A stretch of 64,000 nt of DNA from an uncultured Bacteroidales bacterium (GTDB taxonomy: Bacteria > Bacteroidota > Bacteroidia > Bacteroidales > UBA932). The translations under genes and the position numbers were made by a program. The notes under the pieces are model-generated. The model searched no databases. It worked only from the letters and a program-made list of their open reading frames with translations, and was not told where the DNA came from. Each line of letters begins with the position of its first letter. Within the stretch, counting starts at the first letter, position 1. The stretch is from contig CAJOHX010000002.1 of the NCBI GenBank assembly GCA_905234475.1, positions 1 through 64,000 of the forward strand. Direction: 5' to 3'. Below are positions 41,531 through 49,192 of the stretch, piece by piece.

Positions 41531-41784
41531 CCGGCAAAAATGCCGACTGGTTTCCAGACTTCCAAGAACCTGAAAAAAACGTAAGGGGGTAATTGTTGTT
41601 TTAATGCGTTTTACCCGATTCGGAAAGAATCATACTACTCCCTCGGACCCGCCCCCCAATTACCACCTCTACCAACCATCCTCCATCCTCGAAAGCACTG
41701 GTGCAGATGGGCTCTTTGGAAGTATGGCGGGAATGAATTATCTATGTCATTATAAGTTGAGGCTCCGCTTCTTCATTAACTGTT
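41531..41784. other. Intergenic, AT-richer, no gene seen
   Basis: No open frame with a plausible product and no TAnnTTTG element pointing to the nuclease-like gene. A short CCGGCAAAAATGCCGA inverted repeat abuts that gene's start. Probably remnant sequence of the island. Confidence 0.5.
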
Positions 41785-42093
41785 TTAATTCTTTGCGTCC
41801 AACACTTCCCTGGAGAACGTTAAAACCTCGTCCGCTCCCTGCAGGAGGTCGTATAGTCCGTCTTCGGACAGGACACCCCGCTTAATCTCCGCCGGGATTT
41901 GGCCAGCCTCGTCGGCCTCGAAATCCTTCTTCCACTGACCGGACTCCATATAATCTCTGAGGATCTGTAAATCGGGTTTGAAAACCTGGTACTCAGAGAT
42001 GGCATTATTCAGCCCAGCCAAGACTCGGGCGAGTTCGTCGTAGCGGTCCTCCATCTCGCGAACACGCGACAGTAAATCTTGTTTGTTTTTCAT
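41785..42093 (-). CDS. DUF4298 protein
   Basis: 102 residues: a helical N-terminus (MEDRYDELARVLAGLNNAI), then WKKDFEADEAGQIPAEIKRG and VLSEDGLYDLLQGADEVL, the DUF4298 signature. Function unknown; small, acidic, cytosolic. It lies in the accessory island next to the nuclease-like gene, so an immunity or antitoxin-like role is conceivable but unsupported. A TATATTTG element is 164 bases upstream. Confidence 0.8.
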   Translation of the reverse strand: MKNKQDLLSRVREMEDRYDELARVLAGLNNAISEYQVFKPDLQILRDYMESGQWKKDFEADEAGQIPAEIKRGVLSEDGLYDLLQGADEVLTFSREVLDAKN

Positions 42094-42095
42094 TG

Positions 42096-42206
42096 TTATT
42101 GGAGACTATTGTGGATATGTACTTGAGCTCTATCAATTTCAGTATGAGCAAATGAAGAATAATCCTCGTCATTTACCCAGTGAGCCTCATTTGTGAACTT
42201 CCCCAA
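42096..42206 (-). pseudogene. Possible truncated gene fragment upstream of DUF4298
   Basis: The minus strand holds 36 sense codons (ending DRAQVHIHNSLQ and a TAA) that end two bases before the DUF4298 ATG. The peptide (FTNEAHWVNDEDYSS and so on) has protein-like composition but no methionine start; a second short protein-like stretch in another frame (RIVPLFDWGSSQ) precedes it. This looks like the frameshifted end of a former gene. No family recognised. Confidence 0.3.
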
Positions 42207-42256
42207 TCAAATAATGGAACTATTCGTTACTACTCAACAAATCAATTCATACCAGA

Positions 42257-42264
42257 CAAATATA
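42257..42264 (-). promoter_or_regulatory. -7 promoter element TATATTTG in the island
   Basis: Perfect TAnnTTTG on the minus strand upstream of the gene fragment and DUF4298. Confidence 0.5.
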
Positions 42265-42522
42265 ACCAAAAAACTCTAGATTCGCAGCTTATCTGTGAAT
42301 TGGCTTTCATTAGGAACGCGGCCGCCGTTAGAGCGGGGATGCGAGTGGCCTACGCACATTGGCCTTGCGATGTCGGTGGCCGTGGGGACACAGCCCTGCC
42401 GCTCCCCGCGTCCCATGATTTGGCCCGATAGTAGCGAAAAAGGGGGCAGAATGCTACCAACGGGACATTCTGCGGGACGCAGGGAGCACTATGGTGGGAT
42501 ATTCGCCAGTTCGCATATACTA

Positions 42523-42639
42523 GAGCGCAGCGAAGTCCGCATCAGCGGACCGGCGCGGTCCTGGGACTTTGCTTCAGCAAAGTCGGAAAAGGACTTGAGC
42601 GACGCAAGGGGTCGCAGGGTGCGGAGCCCCCTTCATAAG
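42523..42639. repeat. Hairpin-array repeat related to 3639-3680
   Basis: GAGCGCAGCGA (42523-42533) and GCGACGCAAGGGGTC (42599-42613) bracket hairpins GTCCGC/GCGGAC (42535-42550) and ACTTTGC/GCAAAGT (42566-42583), each with a four-base loop. The end GCCCCC..TCATAAG resembles the end of the 3.6-kb copy. Confidence 0.6.
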
Positions 42640-42642
42640 TAG

Positions 42643-43887
42643 TTAGTCTCCCGTGTAGAACCGGACCATGGCGCGGACGGCGTCGGCGCAGACGGGGCAG
42701 AAATCTTCTGCACCGTTGGTGCGCATGCGGCAGTCCTCGCTGGCACGCCAGACGCCCTTGGACTGGTAGCCGCCGCCTTCGAGCAGGCCCACACCCGGCT
42801 GACCCAGCTTCGCCTCCCATTTGCGGCTGAAATCAGCCTGCGTGGTGATATTCGGCTCCCAGGGCTCCACGTCCGGATAGTAGTACTCCACGAACTGGTC
42901 GTCGTAGAAATATTCGTCCGCCAGGCCGACGAAACTGTGGCCGAACTCGTGAACCACCACGGGCCGGAACTGGGCATGGTGGGCGGTCGTGAGGGTATAG
43001 GAATTGAAGATGCCGCCGCCCCCGTAGGTATCCGTATTCGCCAGAATGATAATGTGTTCGTACGGCAGTCCGGCGAGCAGGTCGTGCATCTGCTTAAGAT
43101 GGAGCGTGGTCAGGTAGCGGTCGGAATAGAAGGTGTCAAAATGCGAACCGAGGGCCGTGTCCTTCCACTCCCCCCGGCGCGGCACGCTCACCCCGCTCTC
43201 CGCGGAAGGCAGCTCCACCGCCACGAAATTGAAGCGGTCCGCGAGCTCCCGGAAGGCCTCGTGGTTCATGAAACTCTCCACCGCGACGGCCGCGTCGGCG
43301 TAGAACGTTTCCATCTCCGCCGCCGTATAGCCCTCCGGCAGGATGACGACGTCGATGCAGTCCTGCGGCGTGCCGCTGCGAAGCAGGTCGCGCGTCGGGG
43401 CCGGATCCGCCCCGGTCTGCCGGATCAGGATGTCGGCAGGGTCCACCCGGTGCGTCAGGCGCGCCACGATGTTTTCGTGGAAATCAAACAGCACCACCGT
43501 CACGTCCACCGGTACGGAAGGCATCGGCAACAGGAAGACATTCTCGAAACTCTTCTGCACGCGGGTGGCCTCCTCGGTCGCCTGCCATTCCTGGAAGAGC
43601 GTGGAGAAGGAATTGCAGTACAGCAGCCGCCCGGTCTGCGCATCGTGCATCCGGATCTGGCCGTTGCCGCGCAGGGCAAGCTCGTCCAGATGGACCCGCC
43701 GCCCGGCCCAGCCGTCGAAGCAGCTGAGCCGGTCCAGGGCGATCGAACAGGTCCTGTCCGTACCGGTAAAGATATAATCCACGCGGAGCGTCCGCTCCGT
43801 CAACGGCTCTGGAAGCGGTTCTGCCGCCCGCAGTCCGGCCGGCAGCAGCACCAGGGCCAGGACGATACCGAGGAAGCCGTTCTTCAT
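42643..43887 (-). CDS. Secreted M64 (IgA protease-type) metallopeptidase
   Basis: 414 residues with signal peptide 1-21 (FLGIVLALVLLPAGLRAA). An N-terminal M64 beta domain (LRVDYIFTGTDRTCSIAL) precedes the peptidase domain: DVVILPEGYTAAEM, then the zinc motif VVHEFGHSFVGLADEY near residues 320-335. M64 includes a Clostridium ramosum IgA-cleaving enzyme, but most Bacteroidota members have unknown targets. Its ATG overlaps the glmS stop by one base, so it is the last gene of the amidotransferase run despite its unrelated role. Confidence 0.92.
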   Translation of the reverse strand: MKNGFLGIVLALVLLPAGLRAAEPLPEPLTERTLRVDYIFTGTDRTCSIALDRLSCFDGWAGRRVHLDELALRGNGQIRMHDAQTGRLLYCNSFSTLFQEWQATEEATRVQKSFENVFLLPMPSVPVDVTVVLFDFHENIVARLTHRVDPADILIRQTGADPAPTRDLLRSGTPQDCIDVVILPEGYTAAEMETFYADAAVAVESFMNHEAFRELADRFNFVAVELPSAESGVSVPRRGEWKDTALGSHFDTFYSDRYLTTLHLKQMHDLLAGLPYEHIIILANTDTYGGGGIFNSYTLTTAHHAQFRPVVVHEFGHSFVGLADEYFYDDQFVEYYYPDVEPWEPNITTQADFSRKWEAKLGQPGVGLLEGGGYQSKGVWRASEDCRMRTNGAEDFCPVCADAVRAMVRFYTGD

Positions 43888-45731
43888 TATTCGACGGTCA
43901 CGGATTTAGCGAGGTTGCGGGGCTGGTCCACGTCGCGGCCCTTGGCGATGGCGATGTGGTAGGCCAGCAGCTGCAGCGGGATAATGGAAAGGATGGGCTC
44001 GAAGCACTCCTCCGTGTCCGGAATCTCGAAATACCAGTCGGACAGGGCCTTGACGTCGGTGTCCCCTTCCGTGACCACGCTGATGACCCGGCCCTTGCGG
44101 GCCTTGACCTCCTGGATGTTGCTGAGGATCTTGTCGTAATGGCCGCGGCGCGGCGCGATCACGACCACGGGCATCTCCTCGTCGATGAGCGCGATCGGAC
44201 CGTGTTTCATCTCCGCCGCCGGATAGCCCTCGGCGTGGATGTAGGAGATCTCTTTCAGCTTCAGGGCACCCTCCAGCGCCACGGGATAGTTGTAGCCGCG
44301 ACCCAGGTAGAGGAAATTGTGCGTATAGGTGAAGACCTTTGACAGGTCGGCGATCTGCGCGTCGTGCTCCAGGATCCTGGCAATCTTGTCGGGAATGACC
44401 TGCAGCTCCCGCACCAGCGCGGCGCGGCGCTCGTCCGTCACGGTGCCGAGCTGCTCCGCAAGGCTGAGCGCCAGCAGGAACAGCGTCGTGACCTGCGCCG
44501 TGAAGGCCTTGGTCGAGGCGACACCGATCTCCGGGCCGATGTGCGTATAGCAGCCGGTGTCCGTCGCGCGGGCGATGGAAGAGCCCACCACGTTGCAGAT
44601 GCCGAACAGGAACGCCCCCGCCTCGCGGGCCAGCTTGACCGCCGCCAGCGTGTCCGCCGTCTCGCCCGACTGGGAAATGGCAATCACCACGTCCGTGGGG
44701 AAGATGACCGGGCGCCGGTAGCGGAACTCCGAGGCGTACTCCACCTCGACGGGCTTGCGCGTCAGCTCCTCTATCAGGTATTTGCCGATCAGGCCGGCGT
44801 GCCAGGAAGTGCCGCAAGCGCAGATGATGAAGCGTTTCGCCTCCAGCAGGCGCTCCCGGTTGTCGATCACGCCGGAGAGCTTGACCTCGCCGAGCTCCGG
44901 ATGCAGGCGCCCCTGCATGGAGGCGCGCAGCGTGCGCGGCTGCTCGAAGATCTCCTTCAGCATGAAATGCGGGAAGCCGCCCTTCTCGATCTCGCTCAGG
45001 CTCAACTCCAGCTCACGCACCTGGGGCGTCTGCTCGACGCTGCCCAGGTCCGTTATGCGCAGCTCCTGGCCGCGCTGGATGTAGGCAATCTGCTCCTCGC
45101 CGAGGTAGACGACCTTGTTGGTGTATTCGATGATGGGCGAAGCGTCGGAGCCGACGAAAAACTCGTCCTCCCCCACGCCGATCAGCAGCGGACTGCCCTT
45201 GCGCGCGGCAATGAGCTTGTCCGGCTGGCGCCGGTCCATGATGACCAGCGCGTAGGCGCCCACGACATGGTTCAGCGCCAGCGGCACGGCCTCGTCGAAG
45301 GACACGCCCCGGGAGTCCATCATGTATTGGATCAGCTGGATGACGACCTCCGTATCGGTCTGGCTCTGAAAATGATAGCCCTGCCGGGTCAGCTCGGTCT
45401 TGAGGGCCTGGTAGTTCTCGATGATGCCGTTGTGGATCAGGGCCATCTCATGATTCTCCGAATAATGGGGATGGGAGTTGACGTCGCTCGGCTCGCCGTG
45501 CGTCGCCCAGCGGGTGTGGGCGATGCCGATGCTGCCGGAGATGTCCTTGTCCGCCGCCACCTTCTCCAGGTCGCGGACCTTGCCCTTGGTCTTGTAGACG
45601 GACAGCGTGCCGCTGTCGCCGATCAGCGCCACGCCGGCGCTGTCATATCCCCTGTACTCGAGCCGGGTCAGCCCCTTGATCAATATCGGGTAGGCCTGCC
45701 GCCCGCCGACATATCCAACGATACCACACAT
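43887..45731 (-). CDS. glmS: Glutamine--fructose-6-phosphate aminotransferase GlmS
   Basis: 614 residues. It makes glucosamine-6-phosphate from fructose-6-phosphate and glutamine, the first step toward peptidoglycan and LPS amino sugars. The N-terminal class II amidotransferase nucleophile is Cys2 (MCGIVGYVGG), two SIS domains follow (AISQSGETADTLAAVKLA is typical), and the C-terminus DQPRNLAKSVTVE is canonical. No glmS ribozyme is evident in the short upstream gap. Only a one-mismatch promoter (GATATTTG, 45750-45757) was seen, so it may be read from asnB. Confidence 0.96.
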   Translation of the reverse strand: MCGIVGYVGGRQAYPILIKGLTRLEYRGYDSAGVALIGDSGTLSVYKTKGKVRDLEKVAADKDISGSIGIAHTRWATHGEPSDVNSHPHYSENHEMALIHNGIIENYQALKTELTRQGYHFQSQTDTEVVIQLIQYMMDSRGVSFDEAVPLALNHVVGAYALVIMDRRQPDKLIAARKGSPLLIGVGEDEFFVGSDASPIIEYTNKVVYLGEEQIAYIQRGQELRITDLGSVEQTPQVRELELSLSEIEKGGFPHFMLKEIFEQPRTLRASMQGRLHPELGEVKLSGVIDNRERLLEAKRFIICACGTSWHAGLIGKYLIEELTRKPVEVEYASEFRYRRPVIFPTDVVIAISQSGETADTLAAVKLAREAGAFLFGICNVVGSSIARATDTGCYTHIGPEIGVASTKAFTAQVTTLFLLALSLAEQLGTVTDERRAALVRELQVIPDKIARILEHDAQIADLSKVFTYTHNFLYLGRGYNYPVALEGALKLKEISYIHAEGYPAAEMKHGPIALIDEEMPVVVIAPRRGHYDKILSNIQEVKARKGRVISVVTEGDTDVKALSDWYFEIPDTEECFEPILSIIPLQLLAYHIAIAKGRDVDQPRNLAKSVTVE

Positions 45732-45775
45732 ATACTTCTAATTATTCTGCAAATATCCGAAAAAATGGGGAATTC

Positions 45776-47443
45776 TCAATAAGCCTGCTCGTGAATGTCC
45801 GCCACGGCGCGGCCGCTGGGGTCGTTCATCCCCTTGAAAGCGGCGTCCCACTCGAGGGCGACAGCGGTCGAGCAGGCCACGCTGGCCTCGCTCGGCACGG
45901 CCCGGGCCGCGCTGTCGCTCGGGAACAGCTCCGCGAAAATGGAACGGTAGTAATACTCCTCCTTGCACTGCGGCGGATGCACCGGGAAACGCTCCGCGGC
46001 ATGCGCCATCTGCTCGTCGGATACGGCCTCGGAAGCGACCCGCTTCAGCGTGTCGATCCACGAATAGCCCACGCCGTCGCTGAACTGCTCCTTCTGCCGC
46101 CAGGCCACCTCTTCCGGCAGCATGTCGGCGAAGGCCTCGCGCACGATCCGCTTCTCGATGGTATTGCCCGGGCACATCTTCGCCTCGGGATTCAGGCGCA
46201 TCGCCACATCCAGGAACTCCTTGTCCAGGAAGGGCACGCGTCCCTCCACGCCCCACGCGGACAGGCTTTTGTTGGCCCGCAGGCAGTCGTAGAGATGCAG
46301 CTTGGAGAGCTTGCGGACCGTCTCCTCGTGGAAGGCGCGCGCGTCAGGTGCCTTGTGGAAATAGAGATAGCCGCCGAAGATCTCGTCCGCCCCCTCGCCC
46401 GAGAGCACCATCTTGATGCCCATCGACTTGATCACCCGCGCCAGCAGGTACATCGGCGTGGAGGCGCGGATGGTCGTGACATCGTAGGTCTCCGTGAAGT
46501 AGATCACGTCCCGGATGGCGTCCAGGCCCTCCTGGATGGTGTAGTTAATCTCGTGGTGGACGGTGCCGATGTGCTCCGCCACCCGTCGCGCCTTCTCCAG
46601 GTCCGGCGCCCCCTTCAGCCCGACGGCGAAGGAGTGCAGGCGCGGCCACCAGGCCCGCGTCCGCGAGTCGTCCTCGATGCGCATGGCGCTGTATTTCTCG
46701 GCAATCGCCGAGATGACGGAAGAATCGAGCCCGCCGGAGAGCAGCACCCCGTAGGGCACGTCGCTCATCAGCTGCCGCTTCACGGCATCCATCAGCGCTT
46801 CCCGCACGGCCAGGGTGGAAGCGGGGCCGTCCTTGACGGCCTCGTATTCCATCCAGTCGCGCGTGTACCAGCGCTTCACCCCCGGCTCGCGGCTCCAGTA
46901 CAGGTGGCCCGGCAGGAAGGGCTCATAGCGCTCGCACTGCCCTTCCAGGGCCTTCAGCTCGCTGGCCACGTAGACCTTGCCGTCGGCGTCGTCGAAGCCG
47001 ATGTACAGAGGGATCACACCAACGGGGTCGCGGGCGATCAGGAACGCGTCCTTCTCCGCATCGTAGAGCGCAAAGGCGAAGATACCGCTGAGCTCCTCCA
47101 GGAAATCCGGCCCCCGGTCGCGGTACAGGGCCAGGATGACCTCGCAGTCGCTGCCCGTGCGGAAATCATACTTCCCGGCATAGCGGCGGCGGATCTCCTG
47201 GTGGTTATAGATCTCGCCGTTGACTGCCAGCACCTGCTTCCCGTCCGAGGAGATCAGGGGCTGGCCGCCCGATTCGGGGTCTACGATGCTCAGGCGCTCG
47301 TGGCACAGCACGGCGCTCCCGCCGCACCAGATGCCGCTCCAGTCCGGCCCGCGATGCCGGATCTTTCGGCTCATCTCCAGGGCCTTCCGACGCAGCGCGT
47401 CAGACTGCTCCCGCACATTGAAAATACCTACGATTCCACACAT
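45776..47443 (-). CDS. asnB: Asparagine synthase B (glutamine-hydrolysing)
   Basis: 555 residues. Cys2 (MCGIVGIFN) is the glutaminase nucleophile; HRGPDWSGIWCGG and NGEIYNH are class II amidotransferase landmarks, and the synthetase domain has the PP-loop LLSGGLDSSVISAIA around residue 230. It forms asparagine from aspartate, ATP and glutamine. It lies 12 bases after the amt gene and 44 before glmS, consistent with one nitrogen-controlled transcript. Confidence 0.96.
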   Translation of the reverse strand: MCGIVGIFNVREQSDALRRKALEMSRKIRHRGPDWSGIWCGGSAVLCHERLSIVDPESGGQPLISSDGKQVLAVNGEIYNHQEIRRRYAGKYDFRTGSDCEVILALYRDRGPDFLEELSGIFAFALYDAEKDAFLIARDPVGVIPLYIGFDDADGKVYVASELKALEGQCERYEPFLPGHLYWSREPGVKRWYTRDWMEYEAVKDGPASTLAVREALMDAVKRQLMSDVPYGVLLSGGLDSSVISAIAEKYSAMRIEDDSRTRAWWPRLHSFAVGLKGAPDLEKARRVAEHIGTVHHEINYTIQEGLDAIRDVIYFTETYDVTTIRASTPMYLLARVIKSMGIKMVLSGEGADEIFGGYLYFHKAPDARAFHEETVRKLSKLHLYDCLRANKSLSAWGVEGRVPFLDKEFLDVAMRLNPEAKMCPGNTIEKRIVREAFADMLPEEVAWRQKEQFSDGVGYSWIDTLKRVASEAVSDEQMAHAAERFPVHPPQCKEEYYYRSIFAELFPSDSAARAVPSEASVACSTAVALEWDAAFKGMNDPSGRAVADIHEQAY

Positions 47444-47455
47444 GGCACAAACAGA

Positions 47456-48673
47456 TTAGTTGTAGCAGCTTTCACCGTGCTCGTAGACATCGAGGCCTTC
47501 CTCCTCCACGCGCGGTTCGACGCGCAGGCCGCAGAACTTCTTGATGCCGAAGAAGAGCAGGAAGCCGCAGACGGCCGCCCAGAGGTCGATGACCACGATA
47601 CCGAGGGCCTGCACACCGAAGAAGTGCCAGCCGCCGCCGTAGAAGAGGCCGCCGTCCGTAGCCAGCAGACCGGTCATCAGCGTACCGAGGATACCGCACA
47701 CACCGTGCACGGAGGAAGCACCCACCGGGTCGTCGATGTGCAGCTTGTGGTCGATGAATTCGATGGCGAACACCAGCACGATACCACAGACGAAACCGAT
47801 GATGACGGCGCCCCAGGGGGAGACCACGTCACAGCCGGCGGTGATGCCGACCAGACCGGCCAGGATACCGTTGAGCATCAGGGAGAGGGACGGCTTGCCG
47901 TACTTGAACCAGGTCAGGAACATCGTGGCAGCGCCACCGGCGACAGCCGCGAGGTTGGTGGTCAGGAACACATGGGAGATGGCGGTGCGGTTCACTTCCC
48001 CGCTGGCGGCCAGCTGGCTGCCCGGGTTGAAACCGAACCATCCGAGCCAAAGGATGAAGACGCCGAGCGCAGCAAGGGCCAGGTTGTGGCCCGGGATGGC
48101 GCGGCTCTTCCTGTCCTTGCCGTACTTGCCGATACGCGGGCCGAGGGCGATGGCGCCGATCAGGGCCAGCACGCCGCCGACGCTGTGGACGATCGCCGAA
48201 CCGGCGAAATCGTGGAAGCCCATTTCGCTGAGCCAGCCACCGCCCCAGGTCCAGTGACCCTCCACGGGATAGATGAGCAGCGAGATCACCGCGCTGTAGA
48301 CCAGGTACATATTGAATTTCGTGCGTTCCGCCATGGCACCGCTGACGATGGTCGCAGCGGTGGCGCAGAAGACCGTCTCGAAGACCAGGAAGCCCTCGAC
48401 GGGGAGGTCACCCTTGTAGAAGGACAGGTCGCCCCAGTTGGGCGCACCGATGAAGCCGGCGCCGTCGCTGCCGAACATGAAGCCGAAACCGACAAAGAAG
48501 AAAAGAAGGGAACCCAGGATGAAGTCCACGAAGTTCTTCATCAGGATATTGACAGAGTTCTTGCTGCGCGTGAAACCGGCCTCACAGAGGGCGAATCCCG
48601 GTTGCATCCAGAAAACCAACATGGCTGCGAGCAACATCCAAACAGTATCGAGGGAAATAGCTAATTCTTCCAT
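47456..48673 (-). CDS. amt: Ammonium transporter (Amt/Rh family)
   Basis: 405 residues with about eleven membrane helices. MLVFWMQPGFALCEAGFTRSKN at the start, the GDGAGFIG stretch, DFAGSAIVHSVGG and VHGVCGILGTLMTGLLA are Amt signatures; the two histidines near IVHSVGG and SSVHGVCG match the twin-histidine pore. It imports ammonium at low supply and is placed directly after the P-II gene, its usual regulator that plugs the pore. Confidence 0.95.
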   Translation of the reverse strand: MEELAISLDTVWMLLAAMLVFWMQPGFALCEAGFTRSKNSVNILMKNFVDFILGSLLFFFVGFGFMFGSDGAGFIGAPNWGDLSFYKGDLPVEGFLVFETVFCATAATIVSGAMAERTKFNMYLVYSAVISLLIYPVEGHWTWGGGWLSEMGFHDFAGSAIVHSVGGVLALIGAIALGPRIGKYGKDRKSRAIPGHNLALAALGVFILWLGWFGFNPGSQLAASGEVNRTAISHVFLTTNLAAVAGGAATMFLTWFKYGKPSLSLMLNGILAGLVGITAGCDVVSPWGAVIIGFVCGIVLVFAIEFIDHKLHIDDPVGASSVHGVCGILGTLMTGLLATDGGLFYGGGWHFFGVQALGIVVIDLWAAVCGFLLFFGIKKFCGLRVEPRVEEEGLDVYEHGESCYN

Positions 48674-48714
48674 AACATTCTAATTTTAAAGGTTTACACT
48701 ACTACTAACCAAAA

Positions 48715-49065
48715 CTACTTCTTGTCCCGCAGGACGGTGTCGCCGTGCTCGCCGGTCCGGATGGACCAGGTGTCGTCGACCGGGCTGACGAAGATGCGCC
48801 CGTCGCCGACCTCGCCCGTGCGGGCGGCGCTCATGATGGCCTGGATGGCCGGCTCCACGAACTGCTCGCGGCAGACGATGGTAATCTCGATCCTGGAAAT
48901 GACGTCGGTGGAATACATCACACCGCGGTAGATGCGGTCCTCCCGGTCCTGCCCGATGGCCTTGACCTCAGAGTAGGAGAACCAGTTGATGTCGGCGTCG
49001 AACAGCGCCTGCTTGACATCCTCAAAGTGCGTCTTACGCACGATAGCTTCGATTTTTTTCATCAT
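48715..49065 (-). CDS. glnK: P-II family nitrogen regulator
   Basis: 116 residues. KKIEAIVRKTHFEDVKQAL is the usual first strand and helix; the T-loop segment keeps both tyrosines (IYRGVMY) and the C-terminal GEVGDGRIFVSPVDD is the P-II B-loop and signature. P-II reads ATP/ADP and 2-oxoglutarate and gates Amt. Its T-loop is shortened and atypical compared with E. coli GlnK, so control by uridylylation is uncertain. It leads the amt-asnB-glmS run. Confidence 0.93.
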   Translation of the reverse strand: MMKKIEAIVRKTHFEDVKQALFDADINWFSYSEVKAIGQDREDRIYRGVMYSTDVISRIEITIVCREQFVEPAIQAIMSAARTGEVGDGRIFVSPVDDTWSIRTGEHGDTVLRDKK

Positions 49066-49109
49066 AACACTAACTAACTATTGGGTGAAACAACTTTGTC
49101 TTTCCTGGC

Positions 49110-49183
49110 GACAGGGCAATAATACCCCCTGTCAAGCGAAATGTGTAATTTCGCAAGTATCTGGTTTCTAATGATTTAGAAAA
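49110..49183. promoter_or_regulatory. Three successive hairpins between purF and glnK
   Basis: GACAGGG/CCCTGTC (49110-49133), GCGAAAT/ATTTCGC (49136-49154) and TTCTAA/TTAGAA (about 49167-49182) lie in a 127-bp gap with no TAnnTTTG element. They could end the purF transcript, form the glnK leader, or mark a sigma-54-like or activator-dependent control region. Confidence 0.4.
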
Positions 49184-49192
49184 ACGCTTTCC

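Larger units (their letters stand above)
42094..42642. other. Long non-coding stretch: gene remnant plus hairpin-rich repeat
   Basis: The left part (to about 42300) is AT-rich with the gene fragment and promoter. The right part turns abruptly G/C-rich with no credible gene. It ends in the repeat at 42523-42639 directly before the M64 peptidase stop. Confidence 0.6.

Noticed and set aside
42310..42520. G/C-rich stretch as a separate gene
   Set aside because: No frame shows a plausible start, domain or codon pattern.
45732..45775. glmS ribozyme upstream of glmS
   Set aside because: The gap is only 44 bp, too short for the ribozyme, and lacks its core.
45791..48664. 957-codon plus-strand open frame opposite asnB and amt
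   Set aside because: Antisense shadow; both minus-strand genes have complete family signatures.
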